Shown: piece after piece, positions 8,146-17,127 of the stretch | How positions within the stretch are numbered: position 1 is the stretch's first letter | Layout of the letters: each line of letters starts with the position of its first letter | Assembly: GCA_963847735.1 (NCBI GenBank) | Contig: CAWKAV010000003.1 | Coordinates: forward strand, 124,001 to 188,000 | Length of the DNA stretch: 64,000 bases | Reading direction: 5' to 3' | From: CAWKAV01 sp963847735 | GTDB lineage: Bacteria; Desulfobacterota; Desulfuromonadia; Desulfuromonadales; BM103 | Position numbers and translations under genes: made by a program | The notes under the pieces: model-generated | Database searches by the model: none | Told to the model about the DNA's origin: nothing | The model's input: only the letters and a program-made list of their open reading frames with translations

Positions 8146-10533
8146 TTAAACATCCAGGTTTGATACGTTCAGGGCGTTGTTTTCGATGAATTCTCGGCGC
8201 GGCTCGACTTGGTCGCCCATCAACACGGAAAAGATCTGTTCCGCTTCGATGATGTCAGCGACCTTGACCTGCAGCAGCACCCGTTTTTCCGGGTCCATGG
8301 TTGTCTCCCAGAGCTGGCTCGGGTTCATCTCACCCAAACCTTTGTAGCGTTGGATATATTGACCCTTCTTGGCCCGGGCGAAAAAATGTTCAAGCAGCGC
8401 CTGACGGTCGCTAACCACGGTTTCCTCCTGTCCTTCTTTACTAATAAGCGCATTCTCATTCAAACAGATTTCCTCGACCTGCTTGTATGACTGCAACAAC
8501 AGTTTGTACTCGTACATCGACAGGCTCTCGAGCACTTTCTGGTCAATATAGGAACGTAAGTTTCCATTATTGTAGAGAATTCGTGGTGGGTCGTCAAACA
8601 CTTGAAACTCGACCTCGGGTGCAATCTCACGCAACTTGGCGGCCAAAGGTTCGAGGTCTATCAGGTCGGCGAAACCGTTCTGCAGTTTGCCGCGCACAAA
8701 GACTTTAAGAACTTCTGTGTTTATTCCCTTGTGTACCATCTTGTTGAAATGCTCGTTGTACTCAAGGATGTTGCGCAAAGACGGGATGATCTGCTTGCCA
8801 CGCAACAACTTGCCACTCTTCTCCATCTTCACGGTCATCCCCTCGACACCTTCATCAAGCAGGTATTCCCGCAAAGCATCCTCGTTCTTGAGGTAGAGTT
8901 CTTTCTTGCCACGCTTAGCCTTGTAGAGCGGTGGTTGAGCGATATAAAGATGACCTCGTTCAACCAGTTCCAGCATATGTCTGAAAAAGAATGTTAAGAG
9001 CAGAGTCCGGATATGCGAACCATCGACGTCGGCGTCTGTCATGATAATAATCCGATGGTAGCGTAGCTTGCTCACATCAAAATCATCTTTGCCTATACTG
9101 GTGCCCATCGCCGTGATCAGAGTGCGGATCTCGTTGGAGGTGATCATCTTGTCGAAGCGCGCCTTCTCAACATTGAGGATCTTGCCCTTAAGCGGAAGAA
9201 TTGCCTGGTAGCGCCGTTCGCGCCCCTGTTTGGCACTACCACCTGCGGAGTCGCCCTCGACCAGATAGAGTTCGCAAAGAGCTGGATCCTTCTCCTGACA
9301 ATCAGCCAGCTTGCCCGGCAAGGCCAGACCATCCAGAGCACCCTTACGGCGAGTCAGATCACGTGCTTTTCGAGCTGCTTCGCGGGCACGGGCAGCATCA
9401 ATGCCCTTCTCTAGAATCTTGCGAGCCACCGACGGGTTCTCTTCGAGATATTCCGCCAGTTTTTCGTTCATTAATGTTTCAACATACCCTTTAATCTCAG
9501 AATTGCCCAACTTGGTTTTGGTTTGGCCTTCAAATTGAGGTTCGGGAACTTTAACGGAAAGAACTGCGGCCATCCCCTCACGGAGATCTTCTCCAGAGAT
9601 CGTGGTTTTCATGTTTTTCAGTAGATTATTGGTTGCTGCATAGCTGTTCATGGTGCGCGTCAGCGCTGCTTTGAAACCACTCAGATGTGTTCCACCTTCG
9701 TGAGTATTGATGTTGTTGGCAAAAGAGAAAATTTTCTCGTCATAAGCGTCATTATATTGAATCGCTATCTCAATTTCGACGTCCTCACGGGTTCCGCTAA
9801 AGTAGATCGGCTTTGGGTGCACAGGTGTTTTGGCGCGATTGAGATATTCTACAAAAGAGACGATGCCGCCTTCATAGTGAAAGACGTGGCTTTTGTCGGT
9901 GCGCTCATCAATGATCTCAATCTTCACCCCGGCGTTAAGGAAAGCCATTTCCCGAATCCGCTGGGACAGGGTTTCAAAGGAGAAGTCCGTTGTTTCAAAA
10001 ATCTCTGGGTCGGGCCAGAATAAAATTCTGGTCCCTCTTTTTTTGGTGACTCCGTCCTCGATCAGGTCTCCGGTCGGAACACCACGCTCATAATTTTGCC
10101 GGTACACTTTACCGTCGCGGCGAATTTCGAGTTCCAGACGGCTTGACAAAGCATTGACAACCGAAACACCGACGCCGTGCAGACCTCCGGACACCTTGTA
10201 GGTATCGCTATTGAACTTGCCACCGGCGTGCAACACCGTCATAACAACTTCGGCGGCAGATTTTTTCTGGGTGGGGTGCATGTCGACCGGAATCCCCCGT
10301 CCGTTATCTGTCACTGTTATGGAACTATCAACATGGATAACCACTTTTATATCATCACAATGACCGGCCAGAGCTTCGTCAATCGAGTTATCTACCACTT
10401 CATAAACCAGGTGGTGTAAACCCTGCACGGAGGTGGAGCCGATATACATCGCCGGCCGTTTTCTAACAGCCGATAGACCTTCTAATACTGTGATACTTCC
10501 TGCGTCGTATTTTTTTTCCTGTATTTGTGTCAT
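8146..10533 (-). CDS. gyrB: DNA gyrase subunit B
   Basis: ATPase subunit of gyrase. GHKL ATP-binding motifs: DNSIDEALAG and GGLHGVGVSVVNALS. The QTKTKLGN switch segment and TOPRIM motif LVEGDSAGGSAKQGRER follow, then the C-terminal QRYKGLGEMNPSQLWETTMD. I place the start at 10533 (MTQIQEKKY), because GAGGG lies just upstream and homologues begin here. The frame extends 15 codons further upstream but into recF. With this start, gyrB begins 7 bases after the recF stop, so the two are probably co-translated. Length 795 residues. Confidence 0.98.
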   Translation of the reverse strand: MTQIQEKKYDAGSITVLEGLSAVRKRPAMYIGSTSVQGLHHLVYEVVDNSIDEALAGHCDDIKVVIHVDSSITVTDNGRGIPVDMHPTQKKSAAEVVMTVLHAGGKFNSDTYKVSGGLHGVGVSVVNALSSRLELEIRRDGKVYRQNYERGVPTGDLIEDGVTKKRGTRILFWPDPEIFETTDFSFETLSQRIREMAFLNAGVKIEIIDERTDKSHVFHYEGGIVSFVEYLNRAKTPVHPKPIYFSGTREDVEIEIAIQYNDAYDEKIFSFANNINTHEGGTHLSGFKAALTRTMNSYAATNNLLKNMKTTISGEDLREGMAAVLSVKVPEPQFEGQTKTKLGNSEIKGYVETLMNEKLAEYLEENPSVARKILEKGIDAARAREAARKARDLTRRKGALDGLALPGKLADCQEKDPALCELYLVEGDSAGGSAKQGRERRYQAILPLKGKILNVEKARFDKMITSNEIRTLITAMGTSIGKDDFDVSKLRYHRIIIMTDADVDGSHIRTLLLTFFFRHMLELVERGHLYIAQPPLYKAKRGKKELYLKNEDALREYLLDEGVEGMTVKMEKSGKLLRGKQIIPSLRNILEYNEHFNKMVHKGINTEVLKVFVRGKLQNGFADLIDLEPLAAKLREIAPEVEFQVFDDPPRILYNNGNLRSYIDQKVLESLSMYEYKLLLQSYKQVEEICLNENALISKEGQEETVVSDRQALLEHFFARAKKGQYIQRYKGLGEMNPSQLWETTMDPEKRVLLQVKVADIIEAEQIFSVLMGDQVEPRREFIENNALNVSNLDV

Positions 10534-10540
10534 ATCACCC

Positions 10541-11638
10541 TCATTCTGGGGTTGTAGCAGTGACCAAACCCTGGTCAACCTTGAAGAAACTTGCTGTGAG
10601 CCGCAATGAATCAGCCAATAACGGCTGTTGTGCTGAGGTCAGGAAGACTTGGCCGCGACGATTCAAGAGAAAATTGAAGAAACCTTCCTGGCGGCGACTG
10701 TCCAGTTCGCTGGCCAGATCATCGAGCAGCAGCACGGGCGGTTCCTTGAGTTGCACTTCCAAATCCATAACCTGAGCGGCCTTAAAGGCCAGTAAAAACG
10801 ACCTTTGTTGACCCTGCGACCCGAAGGAACGCAACGATTGTCCATCAACCATGAAATCCAAATCATCACGATGAGGTCCAGCCAGAGACATGCCCGTCAT
10901 TCTTTCGCGGGGTGCCAGTCGTTGCAAAGTGACAAAAAGATCAGAAGACAATTCTTCCTGTGTTTTTTTCTCTATCGAATAATTCAGACTGGCATGTTCT
11001 GCACCACCTGTAATTTCGCCATAAACCTGACTAAGAAGAGGTTGAAATCTCTCCAGATAAATGTGCCGCTCATGACGAATTCTGCTGCCAGTTCGAACCA
11101 GGGCATCCGTCCATGGCGCCAATTCTTTCTGATCGGCCTGTTTCTTTAACAATTGATTGCGCTGACGCAGAACTCTTTCATATTCCTGAACCCGGTCGAG
11201 GTAGGTAGGTTCTGTCTGCAGAATAGCCCGATCAAGCAGCGCACGACGTCCAGCAGGAAAACCCTTAATATTCGTCAACTCTTCCGGAGTAAATATGACC
11301 GTTCGCAAATAACCGAGAAAGTGACTGAGTTTCTGAACTGTTTTTCCGTCAACACGGGGATTACGTCCATTCTTCTGTAATCCAATCTCCAGGTTATGTT
11401 TGACCCGGCCCTTACTGACAATAGCACCAACCCAAGCTGTTTCGGCACTGTGGTTGATCAGATCCTGGCCTCGAACACCACGAAAACTTTTCAAATGTCC
11501 AAAAAGGTAGATGGCTTCGAGAAGATTGGTTTTACCTTGGGCATTGTATCCATAAATAACATTAAAATGCTCATTCCAAGTCAGGTCTACTCCTATCAGG
11601 TTGCGATAATAGCGCAGCTTCAGAATTTCTAAAATCAT
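10541..11638 (-). CDS. recF: DNA replication and repair protein RecF
   Basis: SMC-like ATPase that loads RecA onto gapped DNA with RecO and RecR. The 365-residue length is normal. Walker A is GYNAQGKTNLLEAI near residue 30; the signature is SFGSQGQQRSFLLAFK; Walker B is PVLLLDDLASELD. It sits in the classic dnaA-dnaN-recF-gyrB order. A bidirectional terminator-like hairpin separates it from dnaN, so some transcription may start in front of recF. Confidence 0.97.
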   Translation of the reverse strand: MILEILKLRYYRNLIGVDLTWNEHFNVIYGYNAQGKTNLLEAIYLFGHLKSFRGVRGQDLINHSAETAWVGAIVSKGRVKHNLEIGLQKNGRNPRVDGKTVQKLSHFLGYLRTVIFTPEELTNIKGFPAGRRALLDRAILQTEPTYLDRVQEYERVLRQRNQLLKKQADQKELAPWTDALVRTGSRIRHERHIYLERFQPLLSQVYGEITGGAEHASLNYSIEKKTQEELSSDLFVTLQRLAPRERMTGMSLAGPHRDDLDFMVDGQSLRSFGSQGQQRSFLLAFKAAQVMDLEVQLKEPPVLLLDDLASELDSRRQEGFFNFLLNRRGQVFLTSAQQPLLADSLRLTASFFKVDQGLVTATTPE

Positions 11639-11649
11639 ACATGCATCAA

Positions 11650-11682
11650 GAAAAAAGCCTCAATTTCAAAGGCTTTTTGTTA
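11650..11682 (-). terminator. Bidirectional hairpin between dnaN and recF
   Basis: Stem AAAAAGCCT (11652-11660) pairs with AGGCTTTTT (11670-11678), giving an A-run on one side and a T-run on the other. It could attenuate dnaN transcription before recF. Confidence 0.7.
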
Positions 11683-11691
11683 AATTATTAT

Positions 11692-12804
11692 TTAGAGGCG
11701 CATTGGCATGATAACAGCGAGATATCCATCTTCTTCTACCGGCTTAATTAATCCTGGTGACAGGTTATCCTTAAGAACCAGACATATTTGATCCTGATTC
11801 TGTACCTGCAGTATGTCCAGTATATAACGGGCATTAAATCCAACCGAAATTTCTGGCCCCTGGTATTCTATATCCAGTTCTTCGCGTGCATCTCCCAATT
11901 CCGGATTGGATGACGAAACCTCAAGATTATTAGTCTTGAAATTCATCTTCACCCCTCTCGATTTTTCACTGGATAAAACAATCATACGACGTAGGGCGTG
12001 TAAAAAAGGATCAACAGCTATTAAAGCCCTCTGCTCATTTGCTCTGGGTATAACACGATTGTAGTCTGGAAAATCTCCATCAACTAAACGCATAATCAGC
12101 ACAGTCTTATTTTTGCTGATTACAGCATTGTTCTCCATAAAACCTATTTGCAAATTTCCTTCACCTTCTTCGGCGAGTTTTTTTAATTCGAGAATGCCTT
12201 TACGAGGCAATATAACCCCTCTCGATAATTCTAAACTTTCCACGGTCTCAATTTTTTTGTCTATCATGGAAAGTCGGTGACCATCAGTTGCCACCAGGCG
12301 TAGTTCGCTGGTTTCTCCTTGTACCTGAAAAAAAATTCCATTCAAATTGTATTTACTTTCGTCCAGAGAAACTGCAAAAAATGTTTTTTCTATCATCTCT
12401 TTGCATAATGGACTGGCCAGCGATATAAAGTTATGCTTTTCAGGTGATGGAAAATTAGGGAATTCATCTGCTGACAAGCCAACGATATTAAAAAGAGCTT
12501 TTCCACATTCCACTTCTATCCAGCAATTTTCCTTGGCATTGAAGCTAATTTCATTTTCAGGAAGTTCTTTTATTATTTCATAAAGTTTTTTGGCGGAGAC
12601 TGTTATTTTGCCTGGCTTGCGTATATTAGCTGGATACTTTGACTGCATGCCAACCTCAAGATCCGTTGCTGTTATACGAAGTTCACCATCGACACCTTCC
12701 AGATGAACATTAGAAAGTATGGGTATGGTATTACGTTTCTCTACAATCCCCTGCACTCTGGCGAGTCCTTTTAGAAAAACCTCTTTTTCAATGGTGAAGT
12801 TCAT
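11692..12804 (-). CDS. dnaN: DNA polymerase III beta sliding clamp
   Basis: Ring-forming processivity clamp for the replicative polymerase. 370 residues, starting MNFTIEKEVFLKGL, with RNTIPILSNV in domain 1 and GVILPRKGILELKKL in domain 2. It ends in AVIMPMRL, the hydrophobic-cleft C-terminus of the family. An excellent ribosome site (AGGAGG) lies 6 bases upstream. The preceding 590 bases up to and through the AT-rich spacer lie in the origin region. Base composition is distinctly more AT-rich than in the neighbouring genes, as is usual here. Confidence 0.98.
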   Translation of the reverse strand: MNFTIEKEVFLKGLARVQGIVEKRNTIPILSNVHLEGVDGELRITATDLEVGMQSKYPANIRKPGKITVSAKKLYEIIKELPENEISFNAKENCWIEVECGKALFNIVGLSADEFPNFPSPEKHNFISLASPLCKEMIEKTFFAVSLDESKYNLNGIFFQVQGETSELRLVATDGHRLSMIDKKIETVESLELSRGVILPRKGILELKKLAEEGEGNLQIGFMENNAVISKNKTVLIMRLVDGDFPDYNRVIPRANEQRALIAVDPFLHALRRMIVLSSEKSRGVKMNFKTNNLEVSSSNPELGDAREELDIEYQGPEISVGFNARYILDILQVQNQDQICLVLKDNLSPGLIKPVEEDGYLAVIMPMRL

Positions 12805-13035
12805 GCTGGCCTCCTAATTAACAGGTTATTCTTATTAATTAATAACTTAATAATATAAAAAAATAGTAGTAGTAATAGGATAAGTTAATATGTTGAAAAG
12901 CCTTTTTTTTACTTTAATTTCAGAAATTTACGCCGTTCAAAAAGTAATGTAAAATATGTTGGTCAATTGGTGATAATAAATATTTTTATATTAAAATATT
13001 ATAATAATAAGGTTGTCAACGCCTCTATTAACAAC
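12805..13035. other. AT-rich dnaN-dnaA spacer, likely duplex-unwinding part of oriC
   Basis: 231 bases, overwhelmingly A and T, with no gene. It contains five consecutive TAG/TAA trinucleotides (TAGTAGTAGTAATAG, 12864-12878), the pattern described as DnaA-trios in bacterial origins, followed at once by GGATAA. A near-DnaA box TTATCCATG overlaps the dnaA stop (13036-13044). Unwinding is inferred from composition and position. Confidence 0.65.
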
Positions 13036-14394
13036 TTATCCATGAGTCATTTCCTTCTTTAAATTTTCTATTGTGTTCCTTAGTTGAAAATCCTCTTCCA
13101 TGAGTTTTTCTATTTTTCGAATGGCGTGAATTATTGTTGAATGATCTTTACCACCGAAGCGATCACCGATCTCAGGGTAAGAGGATGAAGTCAGTTGACG
13201 CGAAATATACATGGCTATCTGTCTCGGCAGAACAACGGCCTTTAGTCTTTTAGGAGATTTAATATCCGATACTTTTATATTGAAGTGACTACTGACTCTT
13301 TTAACTATTTCATCTACGGTCAACTCACGATTGCGTTCAATAAGTATATCCTTGAGAACGGTACGGGCCATTTCCAGAGAAACAGGAATAGCGGTCAGGC
13401 TTGCATAAGCCCCTATTCTAATCAGATATCCTTCTAATTCCCTGACATTACTACAGACAGATTTTGCCAGAAAGAGAGCAACATCTTCCGGCAGATTTAT
13501 ACTGTTCTGCTCAGCTTTCATTTTCAATATTGCTAGTTTTGTTTCTACATCCGGGGGTTGTATATCAGCAATCAATCCCCACTCAAATCGAGAACGCAAG
13601 CGTTCTTCAAGTCCGGGAATATCTTTAGGAAATTTATCCGATGTAACTATGATCTGTTTGTGAGATTCATAGAGAGCATTGAAAGTGTGAAAAAACTCTT
13701 CCTGGGTACGTTCTTTGCCAGCAATAAATTGGACATCGTCGATCAGGATGACATCCATAGAACGAAACTTATTGCGAAATTCGTCCATACGATTATAACG
13801 CAAGGAATTAATAAGCTCGTTCACGAATTTTTCTGAAGTGTAATAACATATACGCATCTGCGGCGATTTTTTGAGAATTGCATTGCCGATAGCGTTCACA
13901 AGATGAGTTTTACCTAAACCGACAGCGCCGTAGATAAAAAGAGGATTGTAGGTTGTTGCTGGATTGTTAGCAACTGCCATGGCGGCTGCATAGGCAAACT
14001 GGTTTGACGAACCAGAGACAAACTCCTCAAAGGTATATTTACGATTCAGGTTTATATCCGTAGAATTATTCTTTCTTGGATTTTTTTCTGTGTTGGACCG
14101 GTGGTTTGTTTTCTGCTCTTGATGAACAGGCTTTATCGGCAGAGTGTCTCTGGCCAGACCTGAAACATTGAATTGAATATTGTAGTTAACAGCAGAGAGT
14201 TCAGAGAGAATTTTCTGTATGAGCTTGCTGTAGTTTTCTTTAACCCAATCTAGAACAAAGCGGTTTGGAACTTCCAGATAAACCATGTTCTGCTCGATTT
14301 TCACGAGCACCAAAGGTTTAATCCATGTTGAAAAGTGCTGAGGACTGAGATTCAGTTCCAGATGTGTGAGGGTGTCATCCCAGAGTTTGTTCAT
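13036..14394 (-). CDS. dnaA: Chromosomal replication initiator DnaA
   Basis: AAA+ initiator that binds DnaA boxes and melts oriC. Domain I begins MNKLWDDTLTHLELNLSP, which matches family N-termini, so I use the ATG at 14394. The frame extends to a GTG at 14454, but that codon lies inside a perfect DnaA box and has no ribosome site. Walker A is GAVGLGKTHL, Walker B is VILIDDVQF, and the domain IV DNA-binding signature is DRFGGKDHSTIIHAIRKI. 452 residues from the chosen start. It is probably autoregulated through the two boxes upstream. Confidence 0.97.
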   Translation of the reverse strand: MNKLWDDTLTHLELNLSPQHFSTWIKPLVLVKIEQNMVYLEVPNRFVLDWVKENYSKLIQKILSELSAVNYNIQFNVSGLARDTLPIKPVHQEQKTNHRSNTEKNPRKNNSTDINLNRKYTFEEFVSGSSNQFAYAAAMAVANNPATTYNPLFIYGAVGLGKTHLVNAIGNAILKKSPQMRICYYTSEKFVNELINSLRYNRMDEFRNKFRSMDVILIDDVQFIAGKERTQEEFFHTFNALYESHKQIIVTSDKFPKDIPGLEERLRSRFEWGLIADIQPPDVETKLAILKMKAEQNSINLPEDVALFLAKSVCSNVRELEGYLIRIGAYASLTAIPVSLEMARTVLKDILIERNRELTVDEIVKRVSSHFNIKVSDIKSPKRLKAVVLPRQIAMYISRQLTSSSYPEIGDRFGGKDHSTIIHAIRKIEKLMEEDFQLRNTIENLKKEMTHG

Positions 14395-14446
14395 ACCGGC
14401 ATCTATTGCATCTCGATTTTCAAAACAGGCACGATAACTAGCAGAT

Positions 14447-14455
14447 TTATCCACA
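14447..14455 (+). promoter_or_regulatory. DnaA box (perfect)
   Basis: TTATCCACA exactly. It lies 53 bases upstream of the chosen dnaA start and overlaps the alternative GTG codon. Confidence 0.85.
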
Positions 14456-14469
14456 AACTTTTAAACAAC

Positions 14470-14478
14470 TGTGGATAA
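14470..14478 (-). promoter_or_regulatory. DnaA box (perfect, inverted)
   Basis: TGTGGATAA on the plus strand, that is TTATCCACA on the minus strand. It is separated from the facing box by 14 bases. Confidence 0.85.
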
Positions 14479-14542
14479 CATAACAAAGCATATAAATACA
14501 GGGGGTTAGAACAAAATAAACTAGTGGAAAAGTTGAAGATTC

Positions 14543-14571
14543 ACACTAGCAGAGAGAGTTTTTTTTTGCAA
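14543..14571 (-). promoter_or_regulatory. dnaA: Candidate dnaA promoter
   Basis: On the minus strand, TTGCAA (14566-14571), a 17-base spacer, then TAGTGT (14543-14548). The DnaA boxes lie downstream, between the promoter and the gene, fitting autoregulation. Match quality is moderate. Confidence 0.45.
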
Positions 14572-14622
14572 GAAAAAAGTATGTTAAAAAGAATGCTCAA
14601 ATCAGATATTTTCACTTCGTTC

Positions 14623-14650
14623 TTGACTTTAATTTGTAGTTATGTTTAAA
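14623..14650 (+). promoter_or_regulatory. rpmH: Candidate rpmH promoter
   Basis: TTGACT (14623-14628) with a weak TTTAAA -10 (14645-14650) after 16 bases. About 70 bases upstream of rpmH. The -10 is poor. Confidence 0.35.
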
Positions 14651-14717
14651 AATCCCTTTTACAAAAATCCCTACTAATAATTACCAACGCTTAAGATAAA
14701 TAGGAGATATGACAGTT

Positions 14718-14867
14718 ATGAAACGTACTTATCAGCCCAGCAAAGTGAGTCGGAAACGTACCCATGGTTTCCGCAAGCGCATGCGTAGCAAGGGTGGTAT
14801 CAATGTTATCAAGCGTCGGCGTGCCAGAGGGCGCAAGTTGTTGTCCTCAACTATTCCGACCAAGTAA
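14718..14867 (+). CDS. rpmH: 50S ribosomal protein L34
   Basis: 49-residue, strongly basic protein beginning MKRTYQPSKVSRKRTHGF and ending LLSSTIPTK, full length for L34. Two ATGs are in frame. The one at 14718 gives the family N-terminus and lies 11 bases after TAGGAG, whereas the ATG at 14709 is too close to that site. First gene of the rpmH-rnpA-yidD-yidC operon. Confidence 0.97.
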   Translation: MKRTYQPSKVSRKRTHGFRKRMRSKGGINVIKRRRARGRKLLSSTIPTK

Positions 14868-14881
14868 TACCAAGCCAACGG

Positions 14882-15238
14882 GTGAAGGGCGAACATACCC
14901 TCGAAAGGTTTCGTCGCATACGCCGTTCGAGCGATTATAAACGAACCAACCTTGAAGGAAAACGTTATCACACAAATCATTTTATTGTGATAGTGAATTT
15001 TGGCCAGAATTGTTCTCGACTGGGATTAACAGTGAGTCGCAAGGTTGGCAATGCTGTTTACCGAAATCGCCTCAAACGGTGGCTTCGGGAATATTTCAGA
15101 AACAATTATAGACTGTTCAGTCAGGCAGTGGATATCTCGATCATAGCAAGGCGCCAATCTGGACCACTCAGTTATCGGCAGGTGGTCCAGGAACTCCTAA
15201 CTGTTTTTGCCCGCCTGGAGACCGATGATCATGTTTAA
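14882..15238 (+). CDS. rnpA: Ribonuclease P protein component
   Basis: Protein subunit of RNase P, which matures the 5' end of tRNAs. 118 residues from a GTG start, with the family motif RNRLKRWLREYFR (RNR box) and GLTVSRKVGNAVYRNR. It lies 14 bases after rpmH and its end overlaps yidD by 8 bases, so it is translated within the operon. Confidence 0.96.
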   Translation: MKGEHTLERFRRIRRSSDYKRTNLEGKRYHTNHFIVIVNFGQNCSRLGLTVSRKVGNAVYRNRLKRWLREYFRNNYRLFSQAVDISIIARRQSGPLSYRQVVQELLTVFARLETDDHV

Positions 15239-15443
15239 ACGGTTAGCCATAGCGGGCATTCGTTTTTATAGAACCTTTCTTTCCCCATTAAAGCCACCAA
15301 CCTGTCGCTTTTATCCTTCCTGCTCTATGTACGCGCTGGATGCCGTCAACCGCTATGGCGTTATAGGTGGTCTCTGGTTGGGGATGAAGCGCCTGGCCCG
15401 TTGTCACCCCTGGAATCCTGGCGGTTTTGACCCCCTCGACTAG
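15231..15443 (+). CDS. yidD: Membrane protein insertion efficiency factor YidD
   Basis: Small membrane-associated protein that assists YidC. It has the family signature CRFYPSCSMYALDAVNRYG followed by RLARCHPWNPGGFDPL. I take ATG 15231 (MFKRLAIAG, 70 residues), which overlaps the rnpA stop. Longer starts in the same frame (15225 or 15207) lie deeper in rnpA. Confidence 0.95.
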   Translation: MFKRLAIAGIRFYRTFLSPLKPPTCRFYPSCSMYALDAVNRYGVIGGLWLGMKRLARCHPWNPGGFDPLD

Positions 15444-15477
15444 TACCCGTTTTCTACCTGGGAGTTTTTTTAAAATC

Positions 15478-17118
15478 ATGAATTCAACCGAGAATAAAAA
15501 CCTTGTCCTTGCCATGGTCCTGATGCTTGCTGTCTGGTTGGGCTTTTCCTTCTTTTTCCCCCCCGCGTCGAAAACCCCACAGCAACAAGTCGAAAAATCC
15601 GTTGAAAAACAGATTGTTAGAGAGGTTCAGGAGCAGGCCCCTCCCGCTCCGGAGAAGATCGATATAAGGAGCGACGCTGTTGTTGTCACAAATGATCTCA
15701 TGCCTTCCACAGCGATTGTTCCACCACGAGAGATTGTTGTTGAAACAGATAAGTACCAGGCTGTCTTTACCACTTCAGGAGCACGCCTGGTTTCTTTTAA
15801 ACTTAAGGATTACCGGGCTTCGGCAGGGAAGACCGCTCCTCCTGTTCAGATGATAGAACCCGGACCGCTGCGTTATTCGACCCTGCGAACGACCGCTACG
15901 GAGGGCTTTGTTTTAAGTGAGGACGCTCTTTTCGAAACGTCGGCGGGTGAGATCGTTGAGGTTTCGGGCAACGAACAGGTCAAGATTCGCTTTCAGCATG
16001 TTGCTGCCAATGGCATGCAATATGTGAAGACCTTCCTGGTTCACGGCGATGAGTACATTATTGATACGGCATTTGAGCTACTCAACACCTCTCCCCTCGC
16101 TCTACGTGGCACCGTTGGCCTTGCTCTGTTGCAGCGCTGGGATGATTCTCATGAAGCGGACAGCTATTCATTCACCGGTCCAGCCACGCTGGTAAAGGAC
16201 AAAATTGAGGAAGTTAAGGTTGATAAGCTTAAAGAAGGGTCTGTTTCTTACAGCCAGGACTTTGTCTGGACTTCTTTTCAGACCAAGTACTTTCTCTCCG
16301 TCGTGGTTCCTGGAGAAAAAGAGATCGAGAGAATTCTGGTTTCTCAAACCGGAGACGCCATAGAAAATCTATTGGAAACCCCGTACTTTACGCTTGAGGG
16401 AGGACAAAGCCGTCATCTCGATTATCTGGTTTATATCGGCCCCAAGGAGCCAGCACCACTCAAAGCTGCTGGCCATCACTTGGACAAGGTGGTAAGTTTT
16501 GGTTTCTTTAACCTGCTTGCCCAGCCCCTTTTTGTGGTTTTGACCTTTTTTTATGGCTTTTTTAAGAATTATGGTGTGGCCATTATCCTCCTTACTGTTT
16601 TGATCAAGATCATTTTCTGGCCGTTGACTCACAAAAGCTACTCTTCGATGAAGTCGATGCAGAAGCTGCAACCGGAGATGCAAAAACTCCGCGACAAGCA
16701 CAAGAATGATAAGGAAAATCTGAACAAGGAGATGATGACGCTGTATAAGACGCACCGCGTCAACCCGTTGGGTGGTTGTTTGCCAATGTTGGTGCAAATC
16801 CCTGTTTTCTTTGCCCTCTACCAGGTTCTTCTCAATTCGATCGCTTTGCGACATGCGCCTTTTGCTTTCTGGTTGACGGATCTGTCCGCCAAGGACCCTT
16901 ATTACATTACTCCCCTGTTGATGGGAGCAAGTATGTTTGTGCAACAGAAGATGACGCCGACAACGGCAGATCCGATGCAAGCCAAAATCTTTATGATGAT
17001 GCCGGTCATCTTCACTTTCATGTTCCTGAATTTTCCGTCTGGTCTGGTTATCTACTGGTTGGTCAACAACCTTTTAACAATATTGCAGCAATACTTCATC
17101 CATCGAAAGGCCGGTTAA
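15478..17118 (+). CDS. yidC: Membrane protein insertase YidC
   Basis: Inserts and folds inner-membrane proteins, alone or with SecYEG. From ATG 15478 (MNSTENKNLVLAM) there are 546 residues: an N-terminal transmembrane helix, a large periplasmic beta-domain typical of Gram-negative YidC, and the conserved C-terminal five-helix core (VAIILLTVLIKIIFWPLTHK; PVFFALYQVL; PSGLVIYWLVNNLLTILQQ). The frame is open 17 codons upstream, but those overlap the yidD end. Confidence 0.97.
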   Translation: MNSTENKNLVLAMVLMLAVWLGFSFFFPPASKTPQQQVEKSVEKQIVREVQEQAPPAPEKIDIRSDAVVVTNDLMPSTAIVPPREIVVETDKYQAVFTTSGARLVSFKLKDYRASAGKTAPPVQMIEPGPLRYSTLRTTATEGFVLSEDALFETSAGEIVEVSGNEQVKIRFQHVAANGMQYVKTFLVHGDEYIIDTAFELLNTSPLALRGTVGLALLQRWDDSHEADSYSFTGPATLVKDKIEEVKVDKLKEGSVSYSQDFVWTSFQTKYFLSVVVPGEKEIERILVSQTGDAIENLLETPYFTLEGGQSRHLDYLVYIGPKEPAPLKAAGHHLDKVVSFGFFNLLAQPLFVVLTFFYGFFKNYGVAIILLTVLIKIIFWPLTHKSYSSMKSMQKLQPEMQKLRDKHKNDKENLNKEMMTLYKTHRVNPLGGCLPMLVQIPVFFALYQVLLNSIALRHAPFAFWLTDLSAKDPYYITPLLMGASMFVQQKMTPTTADPMQAKIFMMMPVIFTFMFLNFPSGLVIYWLVNNLLTILQQYFIHRKAG

Positions 17119-17127
17119 TCGCAGGCC

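Larger units (their letters stand above)
14395..14717. other. Origin of replication, dnaA-rpmH side (oriC, DnaA-box part)
   Basis: 323 bases between divergent dnaA and rpmH with no gene. It carries two perfect 9-mer DnaA boxes in opposite orientation, promoters on both strands, and several A/T runs. Together with the AT-rich dnaN-dnaA spacer it forms a bipartite origin around dnaA. Inferred from gene context and box content. Confidence 0.8.

Noticed and set aside
14395..14454. Upstream GTG start for dnaA at 14454
   Set aside because: The GTG lies inside a perfect DnaA box and has no ribosome site; homologues begin at the ATG at 14394.
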